From Carallia brachiata (taxonomy: Eukaryota; Streptophyta; Magnoliopsida; Malpighiales; Rhizophoraceae), in the NCBI GenBank assembly GCA_021464245.1, contig JADCRB010000018.1, positions 682,001 through 746,000 of the forward strand: 64,000 nt of DNA, read 5' to 3'. A program made the position numbers and the translations under genes. Positions 1-10,199 of this stretch are shown here, in pieces (positions within the stretch are counted from its first letter, which is position 1; every line of letters starts with the position of its first letter). The notes under the pieces are model-generated. The model was given only the letters and a program-made list of their open reading frames with translations. It searched no databases and was not told where the DNA came from.

Positions 1-806
1 ATATTGTTGTGAAGTCGAACAAGGGAATGCAAGCCTCTGAGAGTAACACAAATCTCTCGTTGGAGAACTCAAAAGAGCATTGGCCAAAAGGCGCCTTTCT
101 GCATCAATCATTGATGGTCTTCCCCATTCTACCGGCTGCAATGAAATTGAACTTCCAAGATTAATTCTGTGAGCAGACCAATATAGTCGTTGACCTTATG
201 CCTTACGAATTGGACATATAGAATGTAAAAGACTGACCTTGCTTGGTATTCTTCTTCCATGGAAAACAGAACTCTGAGGCACTGAATCGTTAAATGAGGA
301 ATGAGGGTGGACGTATAGGCTATAAAGCTCGTCATGCCCTTCAAAGAACTTTTCCCATAAAGGGCCCAAAGGCATGGGTCCCTTGGTCAAGAACATGAAA
401 GCAACTTTTGGGACTCGCTCAGGAGACCCTGGAATCCTCGAAACGTAGCTGCTCGCCTGAACAACTCCTCATCGTCCATGTTGTGCAGGAGAGATGTTAT
501 GGTTGTCGATCCAACATTAACCAACGGAGGAGAAGGCGGCGGTGGCAACAACTGTGGTGTGTTTACTACTAGGGGTGGTGGTGGTAGTATTGTTGGTGTT
601 AGACTTAACAGCATATGTGGCTCTGATTGTGGATGAGAGGAGATCATAGCTTGAGAGCTGAAGGAGAAGCTCTTCATATATAAACTAATCGTGATTCCAA
701 GCGTGAAGCCAACAAGGAAGAATAGAACACGAAAGGCTTGGCTTAATTGCAAATGGGAATTGATAAGCTTAGGAATTGATGTTGATTGCCGTTGTTCATG
801 TCCCAT
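1..806 (-). CDS. Core-2/I-branching (BC10/DUF266) glycosyltransferase, 5' part, two frameshifts
   Basis: This is a type II membrane glycosyltransferase of the plant Core-2/I-branching beta-1,6-N-acetylglucosaminyltransferase-like family, expected in the Golgi; the acceptor is unknown. Exon 1 is 806-238 and starts MGHEQRQST. It has one membrane segment (about residues 26-45, [20 protein letters not shown]) and a proline-rich stem, then the family signature [19 protein letters not shown]. Donor AAG|GTCAGT lies at 237-236. Exon 2 begins at 135 after TTGCAG, reads [22 protein letters not shown] and then the [10 protein letters not shown] motif, and runs off the left edge. Two single-base losses break the frame: near 450, where RRAA should continue as [18 protein letters not shown], and near 70, between ANALL and EFSNERF. 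Both fit a doublet read as one base. With one base restored, exon 1 is 570 nt and joins exon 2 in phase 0. I favour sequence error over pseudogene. Family call firm; exact member unknown. Confidence 0.82.
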
Positions 807-1297
807 TTTCCCTTCACACCCTGAAATCAGATTAGAGAACTTTATGTATGAAAAGGTGACATGAATTGAATACTACGCCACTAGGATCTTGAAGACCCGA
901 AGAGAAAATTAAGATGGCACATATATCTGCAGGGCTCTGTAATTTGTGAATTCTTGTTTTCTACTCAAAATAACATGGCTTTGGGGGCAGATAAAGCAGA
1001 AAAATTAGACCAAGAAAAAGCCATGCACGGTATATGTGAGATTTACCTTTGGCTCTGATATTCCTCAATGCTTCACTACTCCACACGAGGCCTGCCTTTC
1101 CCTACAAGTTTATTAACGAAAATATGATTCAAGTAATGCATCGAGTCACTTTCCAGCAAGCAAATGTAAATTCAAGTTTGGCAATTCAGCACTAGGCTAC
1201 GCGTCCGCTTCCCGGGTATTTGGCCGGCGATGTTGGCGAGTCAGGACTTGGAACTAAAAGCAGTTGACCCTTAATAGCCACTCTATCCTCGACTCTT

Positions 1298-1728
1298 CGA
1301 CGTGTTTAGGAATGGAGAAAAGGAGGCAAAGGAGAGGAAAAAGAGAAGGTTAAGGTAAATTATTATATTTAAAATATGGGAGGATAAATATTTTTAATTT
1401 TTCTTAATCCTCTTTGATTTATCAAAATTAATTTTTTAAAAAATAGGAGAAAAATTAAATTTATTAAATGATTCAATTATTTCTCATATAATTTAAAAAT
1501 TATAATTTTAGATAAATAAATATTTAAATAGAATTTATCATAGATGATAAAATTATTATTTTAATATATTTTATTTTCTTCACATAAAAAAATTTATATT
1601 TTTCCTCATTCTCATCTCCTCTTTCTAAACATAAGATATAATACAAAATATTTTTTTTCTTCAATGATTCTCTCATCTACTTTCTTCTCTTACACTTTCT
1701 TTTCTCTCAAAAATTTTATCCAAATACA
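1298..1728 (+). mobile_element. AT-rich MITE-like element, copy 1
   Basis: About 430 bp starting with a purine-rich stretch (GTGTTTAGGAATGGAG, then AGGAGAGGAAAAAGAGAAGG), continuing through an AT-rich body and ending in a pyrimidine-rich stretch (CTTTCTTTTCTC) before CCAAATACATTG. The same order of blocks recurs directly at about 1828-2280 and inverted at about 2330-2815. The ends are imperfectly complementary, as expected for a degenerate terminal inverted-repeat element. No coding capacity. Boundaries approximate. Confidence 0.55.
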
Positions 1729-1827
1729 TTGTCAAAGTCACAGGTTAAGTTTAATTTGGATCCATAAACAATTACTTTGATGGAAGAAAGAAGTAAGCTT
1801 CACTAGATGACACATTGTTTGATATTA

Positions 1828-2280
1828 CGTTTAAAGGGGAGGCGGGGAAAGGCGAGAGAGAGAAAAGAAAGTGAGAGGATTAAAGTAAATTATTATATTT
1901 AAAAAATATTTCAAAGGTAAAGAAGAGTAAAGTTTTTAATTTTTCTAATTCTCCTTAACTTACTAAAATTAATCATTTCAAAAATAAAAAGAAAGTTATT
2001 GGTTCTCTATTAAAATATTAAATGACTCAATTATCCTGCATATAATTTTAAAATTACAATTTTACTTAAATAAAATTTATTATGAATGGTAAAATTACTA
2101 TTTCAATATATTTTATTTTCTTTCCTCTCACTTTTCACCTTTTCTCAAATAAAAAAATTTATAATTTTCCTTTCTCTCATCACCTCTTTTCAAACATAAG
2201 AAAGAATAAAAAATATTCATCTCTTCTAATTATCTTCTCCCACTTTCTTCTTTCCCGAGAATTTTATTAAAACATAATGT
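1828..2280 (+). mobile_element. AT-rich MITE-like element, copy 2 (direct)
   Basis: Aligns along its length with the element about 530 bp upstream: the purine-rich head, the shared TAAATTATTATATTTAAAA block, AAATGATTCAATTATTTC-like and TTTTAATATATTTTATTTTC-like blocks, and the pyrimidine tail ending AAACATAATGT. Boundaries are approximate. The short open frame at 2082-2270 is a by-product of its AT-rich composition. Confidence 0.55.
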
Positions 2281-2329
2281 AAGGACATCATCTTATTTGT
2301 TTTAACACACTACTTACATGCTTTACACT

Positions 2330-2815
2330 ATTTTTGAATAAAATCCTTAGAATAGAGAAAAGTGAGAGAGATGATCATTAGAGATAATGAATATTTTTTA
2401 AGAGATGATCATTGGAGATAATGAATATTTTTTTTATCCTTTCTTATATTTAGAAAAAGATGATGAGAAGAAAAAAAAATATAAATTCTTTTGTTTGAAA
2501 AAAAATAGAAAGTGAGTGAGAGAAAAATCAAATGTATTAAAATAGTAATTTTAGTCTTAATAATAAATTCTATTTAAATATTTTATTAATGTAAAATCAT
2601 AATTTTTAAATTATGCGAACAACAATTATGCCATTTAATAAATTTAATAGAAGAGTTAACAACTTCCCTCCTATTTTTTTGATGATTGGTTTTAGTAAGT
2701 TAAGAAAATTAGAGAAATTAAAAATTTTCATCTCTTTTACTTTTCAAATATTTTTCAAATACAATAAATTTATCTTAATTTTCTAATTCTTTTTTCTTCT
2801 TTCAGACACAATGTT
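2330..2815 (-). mobile_element. AT-rich MITE-like element, copy 3 (inverted)
   Basis: Carries the same block order as the two upstream copies but in reverse complement, ending TTCAGACACAATGTT. Near its left end a segment of about 35 bp containing GAGATGATCATTRGAGATAA is tandemly doubled (about 2367-2435), a local duplication absent from the other copies. Boundaries approximate. Confidence 0.5.
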
Positions 2816-3380
2816 AATGTGAAGCAAAAGCGGCCTTTGTTGTTTCATTCGTATTATCGTAAGACCGGAGGATTGGTCCCTTCAGCTTAGGGTCACTTCC
2901 TTTTGAAGCCTAGGTAGTTCATTTTTTGATTAATTAGGAAATGACAACTTAAAAGATCAGATAATTGGTAATAATCTTCTACAAGTGACTGGATTACCGG
3001 TCAGATATATAGGACATCAAATAATAAAACAGCCAAATTTCAGGGCCGACTGTTCACCTCGACACTCTTTCTTGTTCTGAAATCTTTTATTTATTTTTTG
3101 TTGGATACCGAAAAGAAAAGAGACTAACTAGCTCCAGATCGAAGGTCACTCAATTGATGTCCTGATTTAATCCCAACCATAAGGCTCTGGGGCTCGTCGG
3201 CGCCAGAACGATGCTTAAAGTACTTGTAAGATCACTAATGGAGAGCTCTCATCTCAGAGTAGTCCTCAACATTCATTACTTGCCAAGGAGTTCAGGAAGC
3301 AAAAATAAAGTGACAACAAAAAGACAATTACATATAACGCACACAAATTTTTTAAATCGAGAAAATCAACAAGTGTTTAA

Positions 3381-3659
3381 GGTCCGTTTGTTTGCTGTAA
3401 AATAGCTTACATTTGTAAGATATTTGAAGGGAAAAACATTTGCAGTGAAAATAATGATTTTCCTGTGTCACTCACTTATAGCACAATTTGTGTTTTTCTT
3501 GAAAATAACTTCAGCTCTGCAAAAAGAGAAGATATTTTACCTGAAAATCTGAAAATTTTCTCCAAATTTTGCTTATGTAAAATATTTTCCGTGAAACAAA
3601 CGCCGAAAAACCTGTAAAATTTTTTCCTGTAAAATGTTTTACAAGAAACAAACACACTC
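3381..3659. mobile_element. Tourist-like (PIF/Harbinger type) MITE
   Basis: A 279-bp element with terminal inverted repeats (left GGTCCGTTTGTTTGCTGTAA, right end in reverse complement GAGTGTGTTTGTTTCTTGTA) flanked on both sides by TAA (3378-3380 and 3660-3662), the target duplication typical of PIF/Harbinger-derived MITEs. The interior is partly self-complementary (TGTAAAAT...ATTTTACA blocks). No coding capacity. Confidence 0.7.
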
Positions 3660-4171
3660 TAAGAATCTTAAGTTCAGTTGTGCTTCCCTAGTGCAACAAC
3701 GCCACCCAACCTGGGAGGGCAATCACATGGTTAACATGCAAAGTACCATTTCCTTGTCCCAGAAAGCTGTTGTGGTCCCAGGTAAATACATCTCTTCATT
3801 AGAAATCAAGGATTGCAGTCAGATAGATCAAAACCAACTATATTATGACACAGATAGATCAAAACCAACTTTTATTAAGACACCCACAAGTCACGACGAT
3901 CTGTAAATCAGCAGAGTTCAAATTCTCATTCACCGGTAAAATTTTCCAGGGTAAAAGACAAAACTACAATAACAGCTTCCTTGCATCCATAACGTGCAAC
4001 ATGCAAAATTACTCCCAGGTTTAAACACTTCAAAGCACAAAGTTTGATAAACAAAAATGAACATATGAAATCGGGCCGAAAAAAAGGCTAACCTTTGCAG
4101 TGAAGGCAGTGTAACAACTCTATATAATCAATCTTCATCTCTAGAGCACCGCGGATCCATTATATTGAATG

Positions 4172-7070
4172 CTACAAAAGGAAATCAGGAACTGGCACAT
4201 GTTTATCCACATTTAAGGACACATCGGCTCTTTGCTGACCTTTATGGCCACCACGGTGATGTCTACTTTTTCGCTTATCTTTATCCTCTTTGCCTTCTGT
4301 GTTATTGGCATTTTCGTTCCCCGGGCTTCTCTTTTTTCTCTCTTTACTGTGACTGCTGTGTTTGCTTCGTCTTGAGCTTGGATTTCCTTGGTTAGGCTTT
4401 CCCCCATCACCTAAATTTTCTTTTGACTCAGCAATATCAACATTTAGTTTCTCCTTCCCTTTCCTCTTACTAGATGGCTTATCAATTGTATTACTTGGTG
4501 ATGAAGCAGTTGCTGCTTCATTTCCTAAAAGAACATCACGAACAGCGCCAGAAAGTGAATCATCTCTTGTACCTAATTTCTTTGCAGTGATGGGCCCTAC
4601 ATCCCCTTCATCTATCTTTACTACCACAGGTCTGGGCTTTGCATGGTTTGGCTTTCTGTTTGGGAAAAATGACTGCTCTGTAAGCTTAACTAGGTCTTCA
4701 GCATCATCATTGGAGTTAATCCTGGATGTAGGATCGTTCGCCGGCGGATAATCATTTGTCTGGATTTCATCTTTCTCCGAAGGAAGATAATATAACCCGT
4801 GCCGCTTTCGGTGTTCTGCAAGAAAAGAGGTGGCCTCATTTGAAGTTTCTGTGTCTTCTTTGCTTTGGAGATCAGTGAAAGAATGGCCAACAGTCTCCAC
4901 ATAACATGGACTTGCCAAAGAAAATGAACTCGATGGAGACAACAGTACGCTTCCACAGATTTCATCCAATTCAGCAAGATTCTCCTTTAAAGTTAATCCA
5001 TCTGGTGCACGAACTCTCTCCTGAGTATTTATTGAGACTGGACCAAGCTCCTCGCAGAAGGCATCATGTAACAATTCAACAAGTTTGAAAGCTTTTGCTT
5101 CTTCCCTGTTCAAAGTTGCTTCATTTGGAAGCGAACAGTTAACTATTTCTTGTTTTATCAACTCAACAAATCCAACCACATTGCGAGCTCTTTCTTGTAT
5201 CTCAACATCACAGCTTCCCAACACTGGGCCCAAGGCCAACTCAATCAAATTTAACAAGTTTACAATAGATTCCTGAGTAAAACTTTTTTCCTCAAGAAAA
5301 GCAGATGTAGATGTATGATCCTTCTGATCATCTAAAATAGAAAGATCTTCATATGATTGACTGGAATCCCTGGGATTGAACTGTTCAACCTGTTCATGAT
5401 GGGCATGACTTTTGCTTGCTGCTAAACAAGAGCTTTCCGGGCAGTCCCTTCTGGAGGACGAAGCTGAAACTTCCAAGGGCATATCATCTGCCCTTTGTGA
5501 GAGATAGAAATGAAGACAAAAGACTAAGAGCTTAAAAGCAGATTGTATGTAAACAGCTCTGATTGCTGGAGGCAAGAGAACAGTACGAGGCTGTAATAGT
5601 GCCTCCATAAGCTCAACTGGACTTTTTGAAAACTCCACATATTCTCCACAAATCCAAGCGGCAGCAGATAATATCCTATGCAAGGAAGGTTCCCAAGCAA
5701 TGCAGGATCAATCAGCAGATCACGACCAATGCGAACAAGCTCTGGTCTAGCATCCTTTACCCTCATACCTATATCAATAAGCTGATTCTCGATTTCTGGT
5801 CCCTTGTGACAATGTGGAATTCTTGACATCTCACCAAGAAGTGACACATACCATTCAAAGTTGACGATAATCTCGTATAAATTCCGGCAACATGTCAATA
5901 AAATTGAACCAAGAATCTCATTGCAGAACTCAGGATCAGATTTGAGTGCATAATTAACCAAAACCCTGCAAATTTCTGCAACATTATTCTCAGAAACCAT
6001 TGCCATAACTAAGCTCAAAGAGGCAAGTTTTATATTGGGATCTTCATCACTCAGTGACTTGATCACAATCTCCTTATTTTCCAATACGGCCCACAAATGC
6101 TTTGGTGCCACAACAGATAGTGCCTGCAATCCGAGATACTTAAGATTCGGATCATCTTCCACCAAAAACTCGTGAATTTTCGTAACTGCAAGCTTTACTG
6201 CAGATTCAAACTCAGTCAAGCTACTCACCACAGTCATGATGCACTCGAATGTCAACGATTTCGCCCCAGACCTCCTCATATGGTCACAAATTGGCTCAAC
6301 AATCCTTCTAGCCAACCTATGCTCCAAAGGAGCCAGCTTCACGAAAATCTTCAAAACCTTAATCAACACCCAATTGTTCCTCGAATCAACCAAAATCCTA
6401 TAAAACTCGGGCGCTAAAGGAAGATACAATCTGGGATCTCCAGAAGCGAGTTCACAAAATACCCCAACAACTGCAGACAAAATCTGCGGATCACTACCAT
6501 CCAAACTCTCAACCAGCCTCTTAAAACACACCCTGACGGCATCTGGGTATTTCCCAAAAACCCTCAAGACAACACCTATAGCCTTCTTTTTAACAAAAAC
6601 CTTAGAACCGGACATCAAAGTGAAGACTTCAGGGGTCAGATCTCTACACAAATCAACACTCCCAATTCTGGACAAACATTCAAGGGCCAAACTCACCTCG
6701 AACTCGTTATTGCTCTTGAGATCTTTGCGCAGTTGGTTAGTGATCAGCAAGATGACGGGAGTGGACTCGTGGAAGGACTGGGAAATGGCGAGGTAGCCAA
6801 TCTTCTTGTGGGTGAAATTAGGGGAGGAAATGCATTCGATGGCGTGAAGGCCGCCCACGACATGTCGATGAAGTAGATTGAATTGAGGTAGGCGAGCTTC
6901 TGGAGGGCGGTGGATTTGGTGGGCAAGTCGGTGGCTTTGATCTCGCGGCGGATTTCCTCGACGGCCTTAGAAATAAAGGCGGACTCGCCGGTTTGCTGGT
7001 GGCGGAGGCCCTTGATTATGTCGTCGAGGGTGCGCTGGAAAAGGGTGTCCATCAGGGAAGGGGAAACCAT
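4172..7070 (-). CDS. AP3D: AP-3 complex subunit delta (delta adaptin), two frameshifts
   Basis: Large subunit of the AP-3 adaptor complex, which sorts cargo to the vacuole from Golgi/endosomal membranes. It is a single-exon gene, like the Arabidopsis homologue. The start at 7070 gives MVSPSLMDTLFQRTL. Residues about 10-580 are an adaptin armadillo solenoid with family blocks EIRREIKATDLPTKSTAL, SLALECLSRIGSVDL, FVKKKAIGVVLRVF and LVEDDPNLKYLGLQALSVVA. A linker (AEHRKRHGLYYL, KPRPVVVKIDEGD) leads to a lysine/arginine-rich tail ending VPVPDFLL. Two one-base losses break the frame. Near 6846, DMSWAAF should continue HAIECISSPNF but needs an extra base. Within 5681-5693, LLGN should continue to HRILSAAAWICGEYVEF. 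Restoring both gives 967 codons, close to the family length. Only single-base losses in a conserved, normally single-copy gene suggest assembly error. Confidence 0.93.
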
Positions 7071-8559
7071 TTTGGATTGGGTGTTTAGTAGCGAGGTGGA
7101 TTGAATTGAAACATGATTGTTGTGGAGGGCGAGCGAGGATTACTAGGCTTTGCGGAAATAATTGTTTGTTTCCCTGGAAAGTATTATTTTCTTGGAGGAA
7201 AACACTTACTTATAATAATCTCAAAAACTTTATTTATTTGGAAGGGTGAGTGAGTCAGTAAAGAGACAAAAAGGAGGAGAAGAATCGAGTTGAGTGGAGC
7301 TGCGAAATGAAATATAAATTAGCACAGTTTCAACTTTAATCATCCCTAACAAGTTTTTTTTGTTTTTAGCAAAAAATCCCTAAATAAGAAGATGGAATTC
7401 TCTTAATACATTTTATTACAGGGCAAAGTTTAAGAAAAAGATTAATTAATTTCTTTTTTTTAGCTATAAAAAATATCCATTAAGTTAAGTGATGAGTTAA
7501 TTCTATTCATTCTTATAAATTTTTTATTCATTTTTTTATTAAAATTTAAAACTTTCAAAATAAAAATAAAAATATTTAATCACTCTGAACATTTTTTAAT
7601 AATTTTAAGGACTAATATGAACTCAAGTTCTCATTAAATCACTGCACAATATAGGCAATTCTTTTTATTCTTATAATTTTCTCAAGTTTAGACAATTTTT
7701 TTTTATATTTGTAATCTTATACATTTTTTCAAGAATTTTTTTAAGCAACAAAAAAAAAATTCATAATAAGTATATTAGTTATCAAATTTACTAATTGAGA
7801 TTGAAGTATTTTTGTTTAAAAACTCAATTCAACTCAATCCATTAAAAAAGACCTACTTAACAGTACTCAACTCACGTTTAAACTAAAGAAATTAGGAGTC
7901 AAAATTTCAAAGTATTGCTATTGAAATTCTAATCCATATCACAAGTGAAAGGAGGCAAAGACACGCTCAATTGCCATCAGGCTACAGGTGGTATACATTT
8001 TTTTAAGATTGGAGTTTATAATTTTAAACAGAAAATTCTAAGATTGTGTCGGGGAAAAGGGAAAAAAAGTGGAGAGGATAGAAAGACGAAGAGAAAATTA
8101 TTAACATTTGCATTTGAAAAATATTTTTAAAACAAGAAAAATGAGAGAGACATTAATTTTTCTTCCTAATTCATCAAATTCATTTCCCAAAAATTATTGT
8201 AGACAGACATAATTATACGGTTTATTTATAGCTATAGATTGGAAGATCTGACTCATGGAATTGATTTCGGACGGAGAATCATTCTGAATTGGACTTGTGT
8301 TCCTCGTTGTCCTGTATCCAACGTTTTATTGAGAATCTTGGTTTTGAACTTGGTCTAGTCTAAGATATGGCTTTAACATGCATAGTCAGTTTAAAAATTA
8401 GCACTTCAGTCCATCTTTCTTTAAATTCTTTTGCTATGGCTTTTTTTTTTTTAATCCATGTAATATGTTTTGACGTTGCAAATTATTTATGTAACTTGCG
8501 GACAATGAAGAGGTATTTAAGCTGTGTCGATCGGTTAAAGTTACTTCGGCAATAGAAGG
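7071..8559. other. AP-3 delta upstream region and AT-rich intergenic DNA
   Basis: The first few hundred bases are the presumed AP-3 delta promoter and 5' untranslated region. The rest is AT-rich. At about 8043-8200 a purine-rich head (GGGGAAAAGGGAAAAAAAG) followed by AAATATTTTTAAAA and a TTTTTCTTCCTAATTCATC block resembles the left half of the AT-rich elements at 1.3-2.8 kb, probably a truncated fourth copy. No gene recognised. Confidence 0.45.
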
Positions 8560-9450
8560 TCTATTAACCAGATGTGCACTAGCCGGAAATGCCAATGCAG
8601 AATATTTGTTGGCAAAGGTAACAATGGCTCGACCTTAATTAACCTCCTTCGTTTTTTTCAGTTGCTGGCTGCAGTCAGTGATGCTTTCTGAAAAAATTCT
8701 AGCCTTAGATATCTGGGTATGAGAATTCTCATTTGTTGTTAAGATTAGCATTACTTAGGTCTGAAACAGTTTATTCTTTTGGGCCAGAGAATGCTAATTA
8801 CCTGCTCTCGATTGCTGGATAGTGCAAGGAGGTTGGAATCTTCGGCAATTTTCATCAGCTGGCCAAGGAAGATTTGACAGCATCTCTAAACATGCTTCTG
8901 AGGTTCATTTTGGCCTTAACAAAGCCCCATGAACTTGTGAAAAACCTTTTTTTTTTTTTTTTTGTCTATTTTTTTTGGTGTCGCTACAAAATTTTTTTTT
9001 TTGACTGAAATATTTGACTATCATTTTATTACTCTGATAAATCACGCATTAACAACTTAGCAAATGCATCTAGTGGGTTGGTAGTCCAATATTGAGAATA
9101 TAGGACCTCCCTTGACTGTTTAGCAGTCAGTCAGTAGGTTTTTCGCACTTTTAATATGTAAGTAAAATTACACTGAACAAAAGAGAGACTTATTTTTAAT
9201 ATCTACCAAAACCTGGTATATTTCTATGGGCCCATCGGATTTGGGTCCCATAAAAGCCGGATGCACATTTGTTCGCACTTCTTGGGAACATCAGGTGTCG
9301 CTGCGAACCTGATGACTTCTCTGAGATACGTTCATATATGAGGAGCTGCTTTGATCAGTGTCAGGAAGCACAAGACACATTTGTTGCAGGGCATGCAGCG
9401 GCAGGCTTTAGAAGAACAGCGTTGCTTTGATTGGGTTGCCTGTAATTTCA
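8560..9450 (+). pseudogene. Degenerate gene remnant, copy 1 (possible F-box/Sel1-like)
   Basis: Short protein-like islands without a continuous frame. TRCALAGNANAEYLLAK at about 8565 is followed by a donor-like GGTAACAATGG. KEVGIFGNFHQLAKEDLTAS lies near 8830, and CRCEPDDFSEIRSYMRSCFD near 9295. Nucleotide blocks at 8560-8890 and 9285-9350 recur, diverged, at 12508-12800 and 12890-12960, so this is one of a paralogous pair. The ALAGNANAEYLL phrase resembles the Sel1-like repeat region of some plant F-box proteins, but that is a weak inference. No intact open frame remains in either copy. Confidence 0.4.
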
Positions 9451-9641
9451 TCAAGACCTTGAAGGCTCTCATAAAGATTTTCAATGTACCCCAGGATGCA
9501 TGAATTCGTGAGGAGCCTCACAGGTAGAGAAAGAAGGTTGAAGAGGAAATCCAAAAAATCTTTTCCAGCTTCCGCAAATAGGACTCTGTTTGCTTTCTTT
9601 TCAACCAACAGCTTCAAGCTCAATTTGGTGGCTTCTGTCAT
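9408..9641 (-). pseudogene. DUF674 family gene fragment
   Basis: On the minus strand, 77 codons read MTEATKLSLKLLVEKK, then NRVLFAEAGKDFLDFLFNLL, SLPV and NLYESLQGLD. This is the N-terminal block of the plant DUF674 family, of unknown function, in which LFAEAGKDFVDFLFSLL-type wording is characteristic. Full-length members are several hundred residues; here the frame ends after 77, and the residues between SLPV and the NLYES block look shortened. The start has good family context, but no continuation was found downstream. It sits between one copy of the degenerate gene pair and the LINE remnant, so I call it a truncated pseudogene. Confidence 0.6.
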
Positions 9642-10199
9642 TCGTCATCAGAAAAAGGGCAACCTTCCTCAGGAGCAATGCGGGGAGTTCATAGTTTTGG
9701 TCCTGAAATGTAGGGAGCCTCGTTCTTCCTCTTTTAATAAATCGTGTTTAATGGTACATCTGGAATCCTGCTGGTCCGGAATGATTGCAGCATCCGAGAA
9801 GGGAATCTGAACACCCCCCACATCTCACTCCATCTATGTGTCCAATTTGGACCAGAAGCTTCAATTTCCACTTGCGAAAACTACCTCAAATTGTTTTCCT
9901 TTGATGGGAGCTCTCTCTCTCAATTTCTTCGAGTTTTCTTCTCTATCGAGGAATTAGTCTTATTATTTAGTTCATAGCACAATGAATATCTTAATAAAAT
10001 TAATAAAAAGAAAATTTTTTACAGGCATAATCTCATGATCCAAATAGACATAATATGCTTTTGTAATATATACATGACATTTTAAATGACATAAATAACA
10101 TCTTATACAGTGCATAGTAAAAATATAAAATTATATAAAATTACGAAAATTTCTTACATATTACATAAAAGATTTTCAGTATAATATAAAGAGGATTTC
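9642..10199. other. Unassigned spacer upstream of the DUF674 fragment
   Basis: The first 350 bases may be the former 5' flank of the minus-strand DUF674 fragment. The remainder is AT-rich, with repeated TATAAAATT/ACATAA blocks. No coding signal beyond short shadow frames. Confidence 0.4.

Larger units (their letters stand above)
807..4171. other. Intergenic region between glycosyltransferase and AP-3 delta 3' end
   Basis: No convincing protein-coding gene is visible. The stretch holds the glycosyltransferase upstream region, three related AT-rich elements (about 1.3-2.8 kb) and a small TAA-flanked inverted-repeat element at 3381-3659, all listed separately. The last 250 bases should be the 3' untranslated region of the AP-3 delta gene. 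The short open frames here are AT-rich and have no recognisable motif. Confidence 0.6.

Noticed and set aside
1..806. Calling the glycosyltransferase a pseudogene
   Set aside because: Both lesions match the one-base loss pattern seen in conserved genes across the window, so sequence error is more likely.
4165..6417. Plus-strand frames of 60-129 codons
   Set aside because: Antisense shadows of the AP-3 delta coding sequence.
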